From Achromobacter denitrificans NBRC 15125 (GTDB taxonomy: Bacteria; Pseudomonadota; Gammaproteobacteria; Burkholderiales; Burkholderiaceae_B), in the NCBI RefSeq assembly GCF_001571365.1, contig NZ_BCTQ01000010.1, forward strand, positions 62,001 through 126,000: a stretch of 64,000 bases of DNA, given 5' to 3'. Position 1 is the first letter of the stretch. Each line of letters starts with the position of its first letter. The translations under genes were made by a program, and so were the position numbers. Positions 50,956-61,011 of this stretch are shown in pieces. The notes under the pieces are model-generated. The model had not been told where the DNA came from and did no database searches. It saw nothing but the letters and a program-made list of their open reading frames with translations.

Positions 50956-51034
50956 GATGACGGAAGCGAAAGCACGGACTGGGGGGTAATTCTAGGCGAA
51001 AACGGGGCGCTCCCGAGGGGCCGCGCCGCCGCCG

Positions 51035-52024
51035 TCAGAGGCTGCCGAAGGCCCAGCGCAGGCTCAGCGAGGCGGTGTGCTCGCGCATGCCGCCGCCGTA
51101 CTGGCCCCCATAGGCCAGCCCTACCGCCGCCGAGCGCGACAAGGCCAGTTCGGCGCCCAGCCCCGCCAGCGCCGCGCTCCGGGCGATCGGCGCGCCGGCC
51201 ACCGTCAGCACGCTGCCGCCATCCAGCGCCAGGGTCGTCTCGGGCGCGACGTCGCCGAACGCGCGGCGCCAGCCCAGCAGGGCATGCAGCCGGCCCACGA
51301 CGGGGCCCAGCGACAGGCCGGCCTGTCCGCGCAGGCCGAGCGTCGTCGTGGTCTGGACGACCCGCCCGGCTTCCGCATCGATCGCGGCCCAGCCGCCGGA
51401 TTCCGAGAAGCCGCGCGTGCGCACGTCGCGGAAGGCCAGGCCGGCGAACGGTTCGACACTGGCGCCTTCGGGCAGCGCCACTTCATAGCCGAGCTCGGTG
51501 AAGGCCAGCACCGTGTTGGCGCTGACGTCGGCCGTCAAGGTCTGGGAGGCGATACCCGGGAGCGCGAAATGCCGCGTCGTATCCATGTCGTGCCAGACGT
51601 AGGATGCCGCCGCCAGCAGCTTCATCTTGCCAGGACCGACGACGAAAGACCGCTTCCCGTAGAGCGTGGCGCTGTAGCTGTCGACGGTCGCCTTGGCGTC
51701 GAGCGCATCGAGCCGCACGCGGCTGCGGGTGGCGCCGAGCGCGCCGCCCAGGCGCCAGCCGGCGCCGGCCTCGGCTTCGCCGCCGGCGTAGGCGCCGGTG
51801 GTGCGCTGCTTGATGCGCGCGAAGGCGCCGCTGCCTTCCAGCAGCTGCCAGTTGTCGATGGCGACGATCCAGCCCTGCGGGCCGGGCGCGGCGGTTGCCG
51901 CCGGAACGGGTGCGGCGGGCGCTTCGCCGGCGCAGGCGGACGCGGCGCCCGCGACCATCAGCGCAAGCGCGGCGGCCGTCGGCGCCACGGGTAGCCGACG
52001 GACAGGACCTGCGCGCCGCGGCAT
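51035..52024 (-). CDS. Autotransporter beta-barrel domain protein without a passenger
   Basis: A predicted outer-membrane protein of 329 residues. The N-terminal segment has Arg residues, a hydrophobic core (PTAAALALMVAGAASACA) and an Ala-rich cleavage region near 36; from about residue 75 to the end is an autotransporter-type barrel (EPFAGLAFRDVRTRGFSESGG, GWRRAFGD, LGAELALSRSAAVGLAYGGQYG). Only about 40 Ala/Pro-rich residues remain where a passenger would be. The last residues are RWAFGSL rather than a terminal Phe. I chose ATG 52024; a GTG at 52051 is an alternative. A run of nine G's lies 30 bp upstream. Confidence 0.75.
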   Translation of the reverse strand: MPRRAGPVRRLPVAPTAAALALMVAGAASACAGEAPAAPVPAATAAPGPQGWIVAIDNWQLLEGSGAFARIKQRTTGAYAGGEAEAGAGWRLGGALGATRSRVRLDALDAKATVDSYSATLYGKRSFVVGPGKMKLLAAASYVWHDMDTTRHFALPGIASQTLTADVSANTVLAFTELGYEVALPEGASVEPFAGLAFRDVRTRGFSESGGWAAIDAEAGRVVQTTTTLGLRGQAGLSLGPVVGRLHALLGWRRAFGDVAPETTLALDGGSVLTVAGAPIARSAALAGLGAELALSRSAAVGLAYGGQYGGGMREHTASLSLRWAFGSL

Positions 52025-52053
52025 GCCGCGGCGCCGTTCGGAAGGGAGCACCT

Positions 52054-52062
52054 GGGGGGGGG
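52054..52062. repeat. Homopolymer of nine G's upstream of the autotransporter gene
   Basis: Nine consecutive G's on the plus strand (C's on the coding strand), between the M20 peptidase stop (52066-52068) and the autotransporter start. Such tracts slip during replication and cause phase variation in Bordetella surface genes (established for the fim promoters). Confidence 0.8.
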
Positions 52063-52065
52063 CGC

Positions 52066-53196
52066 TTAGGCGAGTTCTTTCAGTAGCAGTTCCCAGAACT
52101 TCTGGCGCTGCTCCAGGGTCGAGATCAGCACGTACTCGTTCAAGGTATGCGCGCCGTCGCCGTCGGCGCCCAGGCCGTCCAGCGTGGGAATGCCCATGGC
52201 GGAGGTGAAGTTGGCATCGCTGCCGCCGCCGGTCATCGGGGCGTCTTCCAGCAGGAAGCCCGCGCGTTCCGCATAACCCTGGACCAGCCCCAGCAACTGC
52301 GCGGCCGCTTCGGTCTTCACCATCGGCGGGCGGTTCAGTTCCACGTCGATGTCGAGCTCGACGTCCGGGCCCACCGCGCACAGTTCGCGCATGCGGCGCA
52401 ACACGTCTTCGGCGGCGCCCATGTCGGGGACGCGGAAGTCCACCACGCAGCGGCACAGCGCCGGTACGGTGTTGGTCACGGTGCCGCCGGCGATGGTGCC
52501 GACGCTGACGGTGATGCCGCGCTCGTAGTCGGTCATGGCCTCCAGCGCCAGCACCTGGTGCGCCATTTCGCGGATCGCGCTGCGGCCTTTCTCGTGCTGC
52601 ATGCCGGCGTGCGCCGGGCGGCCCTTGACGTTCAGGTTCAGCATGCCGGTGCCCTTGCGCGCCGTGACGCACTTGCCGCCATTGGGACGCGCCGGCTCGC
52701 AGACCAGGGCGTACTTGGCGTTGGCCGCGAAGCGTTCGATGTGCGCGCGCGAGGCATGGCTGCCGGTTTCCTCGTCGGGCACCACCAGCAGGTCCACCGG
52801 CAGCTTGGTCGCGCCGGGGCGGGCCACGCCGGCCAGGGCGGACAGCGCCAGGTAGATGCCGGCCTTCATGTCGTAGCCGCCGGGGCCGTAGAGGCGGTCG
52901 CCCTCGATGCGCACCGGGTTCTCCAGCAGCGTGCCGACGGGATGGACCGTGTCCATGTGCGCCAGGATCAGGATGCCGGGGCGGGTGTCGCCGGGCGCGC
53001 GGTTGGTCGCATACAGCAGCGGGCCCGTGGTCGGGCCCAGCGACGACAGCTCAACCGTCAGGCCGGCGGCCGCGGCGTAGTCGGCGATGATGCGCGCCAT
53101 GGCGGCGATGCCTTCGGGGAAGTTCGAGGGCGATTCGCATTGCAGCCAGCTTTGTATGCCGGCGACGATCTGTTCAGTGCTGGGAGTAGTGGACAT
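52066..53196 (-). CDS. M20-family metallopeptidase, carboxypeptidase G2-like
   Basis: A di-zinc amidohydrolase of 376 residues. Metal ligands and catalytic residues are in order: His-x-Asp in ILAHMDTVHPVG, Asp in YGPGGYDMKAG, the Glu pair in VPDEETGS, Glu in CEPAR and the late His in DGAHTLNEYV. The arrangement GGGSDANFTSAMG matches glutamate carboxypeptidases, which remove C-terminal glutamate from N-acyl or folate-type substrates. No signal peptide, so cytoplasmic. It is in the ABC-transporter run, 39 bp after an alpha/beta hydrolase gene. Confidence 0.9.
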   Translation of the reverse strand: MSTTPSTEQIVAGIQSWLQCESPSNFPEGIAAMARIIADYAAAAGLTVELSSLGPTTGPLLYATNRAPGDTRPGILILAHMDTVHPVGTLLENPVRIEGDRLYGPGGYDMKAGIYLALSALAGVARPGATKLPVDLLVVPDEETGSHASRAHIERFAANAKYALVCEPARPNGGKCVTARKGTGMLNLNVKGRPAHAGMQHEKGRSAIREMAHQVLALEAMTDYERGITVSVGTIAGGTVTNTVPALCRCVVDFRVPDMGAAEDVLRRMRELCAVGPDVELDIDVELNRPPMVKTEAAAQLLGLVQGYAERAGFLLEDAPMTGGGSDANFTSAMGIPTLDGLGADGDGAHTLNEYVLISTLEQRQKFWELLLKELA

Positions 53197-53235
53197 GGCG
53201 GTAGCGGAAATCTGCGGATTGAAGAAAGAGATCGA

Positions 53236-54140
53236 TCAGGCGACCTGCTGGCCGGCCAGGCGGGCCAGTTCGGCATCGTCAGGCATCTTCCCGTCGAACC
53301 AGAGACTGGCGCACACGGCGGACATGGCGCGTCCGTCGTGGCCGATGCCGGGAACGACCTGCAGCTTCCAGCCGAACGGCACGCCGCGGCGCTCGGCTTC
53401 CTTGCGGCCGAATTCGAAATAGTTCTGCGCGCGCGCATAACGGTGCGGGCCCTGGCGCATGGCGGCCGGCTCGGACGGCAGGTTGGGATCGTCCGTGGCG
53501 ATGTCCTGGTCGCCCGCCAGGATGGTCATGGGGTAGGCCAGCAGTTTTTCCAGGTGCGCTTCGGTCAGGCCGACTCCGTCCATGCCTTCGGGGAAGGGAT
53601 GGTCGAACGTGGGCAGCGTGTACCAGCCGGGGTTGCCGGCGGCCACGGCCTTGAAGGGCGCGTGCGACTGGCTGCTCATCAGGCGGTGCACGAACTGGCC
53701 GCCCGCGGAATGGCCGAACAGGTAGACGTTTTCGCCGTCGGTGACCTCGGCGGCGATCAGGTCCTTGATGACGTTGCCCACCAGCGCGTAGGTCCAGCCG
53801 TCGACGTGGCGCGGGTTGCCGCCGGCCGAGAACACGCGGCCGTTGTTGTAGCTTTCCACGCCGGGCCAGATCTCGTTGGAGAAGGTCAGCGCCACGATCA
53901 GCAGCTTGTGCTTGTCGGCGGCCGGCACCCAGAAGTCGCGGTATTCGTCGCCGTTGCGCAGCACGCCGTGCTGCACGATGACCACGGGGCGGTCCGGCGT
54001 GTAGCCGTAGGGGCGGTAGGTTTGCAGCTTGAAGGGACGGTCGGAATTGCGATCCTCGTCCACATACTGGATGGCGTTGCGGCCGGCATGGCCCAGCTCG
54101 ATGGCGATGCGGTCGACGTTGGACATTTCGGAGGGTTTCA

Positions 54141-54141
<1 letters not shown>
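53236..54141 (-). CDS. Alpha/beta hydrolase of the ABC cluster
   Basis: A serine hydrolase-like protein of 301 residues. The nucleophile is in VYLFGHSAGGQFVHRL, the oxyanion region in VIVQHGVLRNGDEYRDFWVPAADKHKL (in parts), the acid in ILAGDQDIATDDP and the His in VPGIGHDGRAM. No signal peptide. The start codon overlaps the stop of the upstream ABC ATPase gene (TGATG), so it is co-translated with the transporter. This strongly ties its substrate to the imported compound; an esterase or amidase role is likely. Confidence 0.85.
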
Positions 54142-55147
<1,006 letters not shown>

Positions 55148-55151
<4 letters not shown>

Positions 55152-56131
55152 ACCGGCTGGGCCTCGCGGGTAATCGGCACGTAGCAGCGATAGCTGCGCG
55201 GACCTTCGGTGGTGACGGTGGGGGCTTGTTCGGTGCAACGCGTGACCGCGCTGGTGCAGCGCGGGCGGAACGGACAGCCCGAGGGACGGCCGGCCAGGCT
55301 GGGCGCCATGCCGTTGATCTGGTGCAGGCGGGCGCCGGGCTGGGTGGCGCCGGGCATCGAATCCAGCAGGCCCTTGGTGTAGGGGTGGCGCGGCGCGTCC
55401 AGCACCTGTTCGACCGGGCCGCTTTCGACGATGCGGCCGGCGTACATCACGGCCACGCGGTCGGCCAGTTCGGCCACCACGCCCAGGTCGTGGGTGATCC
55501 AGATCAGCGCGGTGTTGTGCTCGCGGCAGATCTCCTGCATGCGGTAGAGGATCTGGCCCTGGATGGTGACGTCCAGCGCGGTCGTCGGCTCGTCGCAGAT
55601 GATCAGGTCGGGCTTGTTCAGCATGGCGATCGCGATCGCCACGCGCTGGCGCATGCCGCCCGAGAACTCGTGCGGATAGCTCTTCAGCCGCTTTTCCGGC
55701 GAAGGAATGCCGACCATGGCCAGCGCCTCGCGGCAACGCTCTTCGGCTTCGGCGCGCGGCACGTCTTCGTGGGTGAGGATGGCTTCCATCATCTGCTCGC
55801 CGATGCGCAGCACCGGATTGAGCGTCATCAGGGGATCCTGGAAGATCATGGCGATGCGGTTGCCGCGCAGCTGGCGCATCTGCTCTTCGCTCAGCTTGCG
55901 CAGGTCCGTGCCCTTGAACTTCACTTCGCCGTCCACGACTTCCCCGGGCGGGTCGATCAGGCCGAGCAGTGAGAAGCCGGTGACGGACTTGCCGGAGCCG
56001 GACTCGCCGACCAGGCCAACGATCTCGCCGCGGCGCACGGTCAGGTCGACGCCGTCGACCGCCAGCCAGGCGCCGGCCTCGGTATGGAATGCGGTGCGCA
56101 GGCCGCGCACGTCTAGGAGGATTTCGCTCAT
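55148..56131 (-). CDS. Oligopeptide-type ABC importer, ATPase subunit (DppD/OppD-like)
   Basis: The second ATPase, 327 residues. Walker [17 protein letters not shown] near 40, signature [16 protein letters not shown], Walker [17 protein letters not shown] and the His switch [15 protein letters not shown]. The C-terminal extension again carries cysteines ([19 protein letters not shown]). Overlaps both the upstream permease and the downstream ATPase genes by 4 bp (ATGA), showing tight translational coupling. Confidence 0.93.
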
Positions 56132-57048
56132 GTTCGACGCGGGTCCAGGCTTTCGCGCAGGCGGTCGCCTACGATATTGATGGAAAGGATCAGCACCAGC
56201 AGGGCAATGCCCGGGAACAGGCTGATCCAGTAGTCGCCCGACAGCAGGTACTGGAAGCCGTTGGAGATCAACAGGCCCAGCGAGGGTTCGGTGATGGGCA
56301 CGCCCACGCCCAGGAACGACAGCGTCGCTTCCAGGGCGATGGCGGTGGCGATCTGGATGGTGGCGAACACCATGACCGGGCCCAGGCAGTTGGGCAGCAG
56401 ATGGAACAGCATGATGCGCCAGGCCGGGAAGCCCAGGTTGGCGGCGGCTTCCACGTATTCCTTGCGGCGTTCCTGCAGGGCGCGGCTGCGCATGATGCGC
56501 GCGTAGTGGCCCCACTGCACCAGCACCAGGGCGAGGATCACCTTGTCGACCCCGCGCCCCAGCACCACCAGCAGCACCAGCGCCACCAGAATGGTGGGGA
56601 AGCCCAGGATGAAGTCCACGATGCGCATCAGCACGGTGTCGACCAGGCCGCCCACGTAGGCGGCCACCAGGCCGATGGCGCCGCCGACGGCCGTGGCCAG
56701 CACCACCGCGGACAGGCCCACCATCAGGCTGATGCGCAGGCCGTACAGGATGGCGCTGAGCATGTCGCGGCCCTGGTCGTCGGTGCCGAGCCAGGCGATG
56801 CTGCCGTCCATCAGCGCTTGGCGCGGCGCGAGGCGGCCGTCCATGAGCGACAGGTTGGCGAGGTCGTACGGATTCTGCGGCGCGAAATAGGGGGCGAACA
56901 CCACCAGGATGACCAGGATGGCCAGGGCGATGACGGAGCCGCGCACCGTGGGGCGCGCGTGCAGCTTCTTCAGGATGGCGGCGCGCTTGGGCGTCTCGGC
57001 CAGGGGCTGGACGGTGCGGGTGCGGCCGGGATTGGGAGATTGAGCCAT
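56128..57048 (-). CDS. Oligopeptide-type ABC importer, permease subunit (DppC/OppC-like)
   Basis: An inner-membrane permease of 306 residues. A cytoplasmic N-terminus is followed by a first helix at about 38-56 (GSVIALAILVILVVFAPYF, within 20 residues) and then a periplasmic region containing the conserved LGTDDQGRDMLSAILYGLRISL. Five more helices follow; the ATPase-contact EAA loop (EYVEAAANLGFPAWRIMLFHLLPN in parts) is near 220. It starts 6 bp after the DppB-like gene stop. Confidence 0.93.
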   Translation of the reverse strand: MAQSPNPGRTRTVQPLAETPKRAAILKKLHARPTVRGSVIALAILVILVVFAPYFAPQNPYDLANLSLMDGRLAPRQALMDGSIAWLGTDDQGRDMLSAILYGLRISLMVGLSAVVLATAVGGAIGLVAAYVGGLVDTVLMRIVDFILGFPTILVALVLLVVLGRGVDKVILALVLVQWGHYARIMRSRALQERRKEYVEAAANLGFPAWRIMLFHLLPNCLGPVMVFATIQIATAIALEATLSFLGVGVPITEPSLGLLISNGFQYLLSGDYWISLFPGIALLVLILSINIVGDRLRESLDPRRT

Positions 57049-57054
57049 GGCGGA

Positions 57055-58032
57055 TTATTGAGCGGGGGTCACGAGCTGGACGCGCGGGTCGAGCGCGGCG
57101 TACAGGATGTCCACAATCAGGTTGATGATCACGAAGATCAGGGTCACCAACATCACGTAGGCGACCACGACGGGGCGGTCGAGCTGGTAGACGCTGTCGA
57201 TGAGCAGCTTGCCCATGCCGGGCCATGCGAACACGGTTTCGGTGATGGTGGAGTAGGCGATGAGGCTGCCGAATTCCATGCCGATCACGGTGACCACCGG
57301 GATCAGGATGTTGCGCAGGATGTGGCGGCGCACGATGCGCCCGGGCTTCACGCCCTTGGCGCGCGCGAACTTCACATAGTCCTGGCTGCGGGCCTCGACC
57401 ACGCCGGAGGCCGTCAGGCGCAGCACCAGGGCGATGTTGGCCAGCGCCAGGTTGATGGCCGGCATGATCAGGTGCGACCAGCCGTCGGCGGTCAGGATCG
57501 ACAGGCGCACGCCCAGCACGGTGACCGTGTCGCCGCGGCCCGTGGCGGGCAGCCAGCCCAGCCAGACCGCGAACAGCAGGATCAGCATCATGCCCTGCCA
57601 GAAGTTCGGCAGCGAAAAGCCCAGCACCGAGGACGCCATGATGCCGCGGCCCAGGGGCTGGTCGCGGTACAGGCCGGCGACGAGGCCCAGGGGAATGCCG
57701 AAGACACAGGTCAGCAGGATGGCCACGATGACCAGTTCGAACGTGGCGGGGATGCGCTGCACGATCAGTTCGATGGCGGGGATGCCGTGCACGAAGGACG
57801 TGCCCAGGTCGCCATGCAGCGCGCGCCACAGGAAGCCTGTGTATTGCTGCCATACCGGCAGGTCCAGGCCCAGGCGGGCGATCATCGCCTCGCGGGCGGC
57901 CTGGCTGGCTTCGGGGCTGACCAGCAGTTCGATCGGGTCGCCCACGGCATACACCGCGAAGAAGACCACGACCGAAACGGCCAGCAGCACGAACAGACTC
58001 TGGATCAGTCTGCGTAGGATGAACAAGGCCAC
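57055..58032 (-). CDS. Oligopeptide-type ABC importer, permease subunit (DppB/OppB-like)
   Basis: The partner permease, 325 residues, six predicted membrane helices. The N-terminal ILRRLIQSLFVLLAVSVVVFF is typical of DppB; DLGTSFVHG-like HGDLGTSF and the EAA loop DYVKFARAKGVKPGRIVRRHILRN (in parts) are present. It heads the permease-ATPase block, 48 bp downstream of the solute-binding protein gene. It pairs with the DppC-like subunit to form the channel. Confidence 0.93.
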   Translation of the reverse strand: MALFILRRLIQSLFVLLAVSVVVFFAVYAVGDPIELLVSPEASQAAREAMIARLGLDLPVWQQYTGFLWRALHGDLGTSFVHGIPAIELIVQRIPATFELVIVAILLTCVFGIPLGLVAGLYRDQPLGRGIMASSVLGFSLPNFWQGMMLILLFAVWLGWLPATGRGDTVTVLGVRLSILTADGWSHLIMPAINLALANIALVLRLTASGVVEARSQDYVKFARAKGVKPGRIVRRHILRNILIPVVTVIGMEFGSLIAYSTITETVFAWPGMGKLLIDSVYQLDRPVVVAYVMLVTLIFVIINLIVDILYAALDPRVQLVTPAQ

Positions 58033-58080
58033 GTGATGATTTCCTTGGTGGGCTCAGAAGAGGTTGCGGGCGCCGGATGC

Positions 58081-59712
58081 TTACTTGGCGGGCTTGGCCG
58101 ACATGGCCAGGGTGTACTGGTCTGCCCGGCCTTCGTACGTCAGCCCTTTGCGAAACGCCCAGATGCTGCTTTCGAAATGCAGGGGAATGCTCGGCAGGTC
58201 GGCCAGCGCAAGGGTCAGGGACTCCTGCAGCAGCCTGGCCCGCTCGGCCGGATCCACGGTGACGATGGCGCGCTTGAACACGCGGTCGAACTCGGGGTTG
58301 TCGTAGCCGCCGTAGTTGCTGGTGCCCAGGCCGTGCTCCTTGTCGAACGCGGTAACCCAGTATTGTAGGAAAGACGAGGCCTCCCCGGTTTCGGACGACC
58401 AGCCGCCCATGGCGAAGCTGAATTCGCGCTTGGCGCGCTTGGGGAAGTAGATGGAGCGCGCCATGGCGTCCACGGTGGTCTTGATGCCCACGCGCGACAG
58501 GTACTGCGCCACTGCCTGCGAGATCTGGGCGTCGTTGATGTAGCGGTCGTTGGTGGACGAGATGGTCAGTTCGAAACCGTCCGGGTAGCCGGCCTCGGCC
58601 AGCAGCTTCTTGGCCGCGGCGGGGTCGTACTTCAGCTCGGGCGGGTTGGGCAGCGTGCCGAACATGCCGTCGGGCAGGAACTGATTGGCGGGCGTGGCCG
58701 CGCCGTCCATGATGCGGGCCGCGATGGTCTTGCGGTCGATCGCCAGGGAGATGGCGCGACGCACGCGCACGTCCTGCAGCGGGTTCTTGCCGTCGGCGGC
58801 CTTGACCGTGGGGCTGGGGTTGCGCGCCACGTCGAACTGGAAATACACCACCCGGACCGAGGGCGTGATCACGTGGCCGAAGCCGGGCGTCTCCGAGATA
58901 CGCTTCACGTCGCGCGCCGCGGGATTTTCGATCAGGTCGAAATCGCCGGCCAGCAGGCCCGTCAGGCGCGGGCCGGCCGCGGGCACGGGAACCATCCTGA
59001 CGTTCGGCCAGGCCGGTTTGTCGCCCCAGTACGCGTCGTTGCGGGCCATTTCGATGCCCGTGCCCTTCACGTAGGACTTCAGCGTGTACGGACCGGTGCC
59101 GATCACGTCACGGCCATTGTTGAAGTCGGCGACGGTGGGCCAGGGGCCGGTCACGCCGCATTGGTTCTTCAGGTCGAAGCGGATCGGGCCGTGCTCGACG
59201 ATGCCGTTCCACAACATGGACATGCGGCTCAGGTCGTTGGGCAGCAGCGGATAGGGCTGGCGGGTCTTGATCACCAGCGTGTTGCCGTCGCGCACCTGCA
59301 CGTCGGCCAGCTTCTGGACCACGGCGGGATACGAGCCGCCGATGGACTGCTCGTTGTTCATCACCCGGCAGAACGTGAAGATGACGTCCTGCGGCGTGAA
59401 GGGCTGGCCGTTGGAGAACTTGACGCCCTCGCGCAGCGTGAATTCCCAGGTGGTGTCGTCCACCGGCTTCCAGGCCGTGGCCAGCCGGGGAATCAGGTTC
59501 ATCCCGGCGTCCTGCCCCACCAGGGTCTCGAACAGGTGCGAGGTCATCGCGTCGTTCGGCGTGGCCTGGTGGTAGTGGGGGTCCATCGAGGTCGGCTCGG
59601 AGGACAGGCCGATCCTCAGGGTGCCGGAGGCGTCCTGCGCCTGGGCCGCGGACGCACAGGCGGCCAGCGTACAGGCGGCGAGGAGGCTGCGATAGACGGT
59701 CTTCGCGGACAT
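58081..59712 (-). CDS. Peptide-type ABC importer, periplasmic solute-binding protein (first paralogue)
   Basis: A cluster-C (SBP_bac_5) receptor of 543 residues with a signal peptide ending in AQA near residue 25. Typical segments: RIGLSSEPTSMDPHYH, TWEFTLREGVKFSNGQPFTPQDV and GTGPYTLKSYVKGTGIE. Two cysteines (FTFCRVMNN, NQCGVTG) are shared with the second paralogue at 61991 and probably form a disulfide. It lies between an aspartoacylase-like gene and the permeases. The ligand cannot be predicted; the size fits a peptide-like compound. Confidence 0.93.
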   Translation of the reverse strand: MSAKTVYRSLLAACTLAACASAAQAQDASGTLRIGLSSEPTSMDPHYHQATPNDAMTSHLFETLVGQDAGMNLIPRLATAWKPVDDTTWEFTLREGVKFSNGQPFTPQDVIFTFCRVMNNEQSIGGSYPAVVQKLADVQVRDGNTLVIKTRQPYPLLPNDLSRMSMLWNGIVEHGPIRFDLKNQCGVTGPWPTVADFNNGRDVIGTGPYTLKSYVKGTGIEMARNDAYWGDKPAWPNVRMVPVPAAGPRLTGLLAGDFDLIENPAARDVKRISETPGFGHVITPSVRVVYFQFDVARNPSPTVKAADGKNPLQDVRVRRAISLAIDRKTIAARIMDGAATPANQFLPDGMFGTLPNPPELKYDPAAAKKLLAEAGYPDGFELTISSTNDRYINDAQISQAVAQYLSRVGIKTTVDAMARSIYFPKRAKREFSFAMGGWSSETGEASSFLQYWVTAFDKEHGLGTSNYGGYDNPEFDRVFKRAIVTVDPAERARLLQESLTLALADLPSIPLHFESSIWAFRKGLTYEGRADQYTLAMSAKPAK

Positions 59713-59774
59713 GGTTGTTTCCCTTGCTTTGTCGGTTCTTGTGCGGCGGCCCGGCGGGCGGGCGCCGCGGGGCG

Positions 59775-60746
59775 TCAGGCGATGGGTTGGGCCAGCCGGA
59801 CGACGGTCACGCCGGGCCGCAGGTTTGCGGTGGACGGCATGATCAGCACGCAGTCGTCGTAGGGCGTGACGACGGGCTCGCCTTCGGACCAGCCGATCAG
59901 GCTGCCGGCCGCGGCCAGCGTCTCCAGGCCCTTCCAGGGTTCGGCGAAGCGGAAGTCGGCGCTCTTGGCCGCGATCGCGTGGGTGACGCGCAAGGCGCGT
60001 TGCGCGGGCGCGGCGGGGGTGAACCAGTCCGCGGGCAGGTCGCTGCCGTCCACGGTGTCCGCGGCCGCGAGGAAGCGCGCCATCTGGTCGATGGCCACGC
60101 CGCGCGCCTCGGGAGCGCCATGGAAACCGCACTCGATCAGCAGCGAGCGGGTGCCGTTGTCGCCGGCTTCGCCGAAACGGCCGTAGTCGCGCATGCGCAC
60201 GCCCGCGGCGTGGCCGGCGTCGGCAATGATGGTGGCGGGGTTGCCCAGCGCCAGGGCCAGGTCGATGTTGCGCTGCTCCAGGCCGGTGAGCTGCAGCGGC
60301 ACGTCGGAGTTGCTCATCGAATGGAAGTCCAGCAGCCAGTCGGCCTGTTCCACCCAGGGGCGGAGTTCGGCCGCGCGGCGGCGTTCCTGGCTGATCGGCA
60401 CGCTCAGCTTGTCGTCGCTCCAGACGCGGTTCATGTCTTCATCGACGAAGCGCGCCGGGGCGTAGTTGGCGGAGTCGAAACGGTCGAAGGCCGCCAGGTT
60501 GCAGAACGCCAGCGTCAGCGAGCCGCGACGGGGGCGCAGGCCGGCGGCCAGCGCTTCCTTCAGCGCCCAGGCGCCGCAGAGTTCGTTGCCATGGATCAGG
60601 GCGCTCAGCATGACGTGCTTGCCCGGCACGCCCGAGTCGAAATGCCAGACGCCCGGCGTATCCGTGTTGCCCGCGCGTTCCGCCGACAAGTCCGGACAGG
60701 CGAGCAGGAATGGACGTGGAAGGGACGCTGGGCTGGGCGTAGGCAT
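59775..60746 (-). CDS. Succinylglutamate desuccinylase/aspartoacylase-like M14 zinc enzyme
   Basis: A carboxypeptidase-fold amidohydrolase of 323 residues. The zinc ligands are seen as His and Glu in ALIHGNELCG (about 52) and His in LDFHSMSNSD (about 142); the substrate-binding Arg-containing FVDEDMNRVWSDD matches the aspartoacylase group. Catalytic Glu is expected in LLIECGFHG. Relatives remove an acyl group from N-acyl amino acids. First gene of the transporter run and divergent from the LysR gene at 61012, which has a dyad operator in the gap. Confidence 0.87.
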   Translation of the reverse strand: MPTPSPASLPRPFLLACPDLSAERAGNTDTPGVWHFDSGVPGKHVMLSALIHGNELCGAWALKEALAAGLRPRRGSLTLAFCNLAAFDRFDSANYAPARFVDEDMNRVWSDDKLSVPISQERRRAAELRPWVEQADWLLDFHSMSNSDVPLQLTGLEQRNIDLALALGNPATIIADAGHAAGVRMRDYGRFGEAGDNGTRSLLIECGFHGAPEARGVAIDQMARFLAAADTVDGSDLPADWFTPAAPAQRALRVTHAIAAKSADFRFAEPWKGLETLAAAGSLIGWSEGEPVVTPYDDCVLIMPSTANLRPGVTVVRLAQPIA

Positions 60747-60951
60747 GGGGACTCCGATGAAGCGACGGGATTGTATAGGCGATGGCGGGGCGGTGGCGCT
60801 CAGGCGCGCGCCATGGCGCGAAGGGCGCTGGAAACGGCTGCTGGCACGGGTTTTCCCTTATTTTTGGGGCGCGCCAGGAGGTCGCCGCCCTCGACTATTG
60901 GGCGAATTCTAGGAGTTTGGCAGCTTTCTCTACAATTAGAATATTTATCTG

Positions 60952-60976
60952 GAGCTTTGCAAATTTGGCAAAGCTC
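60952..60976. promoter_or_regulatory. Perfect dyad, probable LysR operator
   Basis: GAGCTTTGC-N7-GCAAAGCTC, a perfect 9 bp inverted repeat. T60958 and A60970 are 11 bases apart within the dyad, the T-N11-A pattern of LysR sites. It lies 36 bp before the LysR start and in the gap shared with the divergent aspartoacylase-transporter genes. A related half-site (CAGCTTTC, 60921-60928) lies on the other side, as in LysR activation sites. Confidence 0.75.
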
Positions 60977-61011
60977 GTTTCATCGCTCCCTGCGGGCCAC
61001 AAGGGTCGAAC

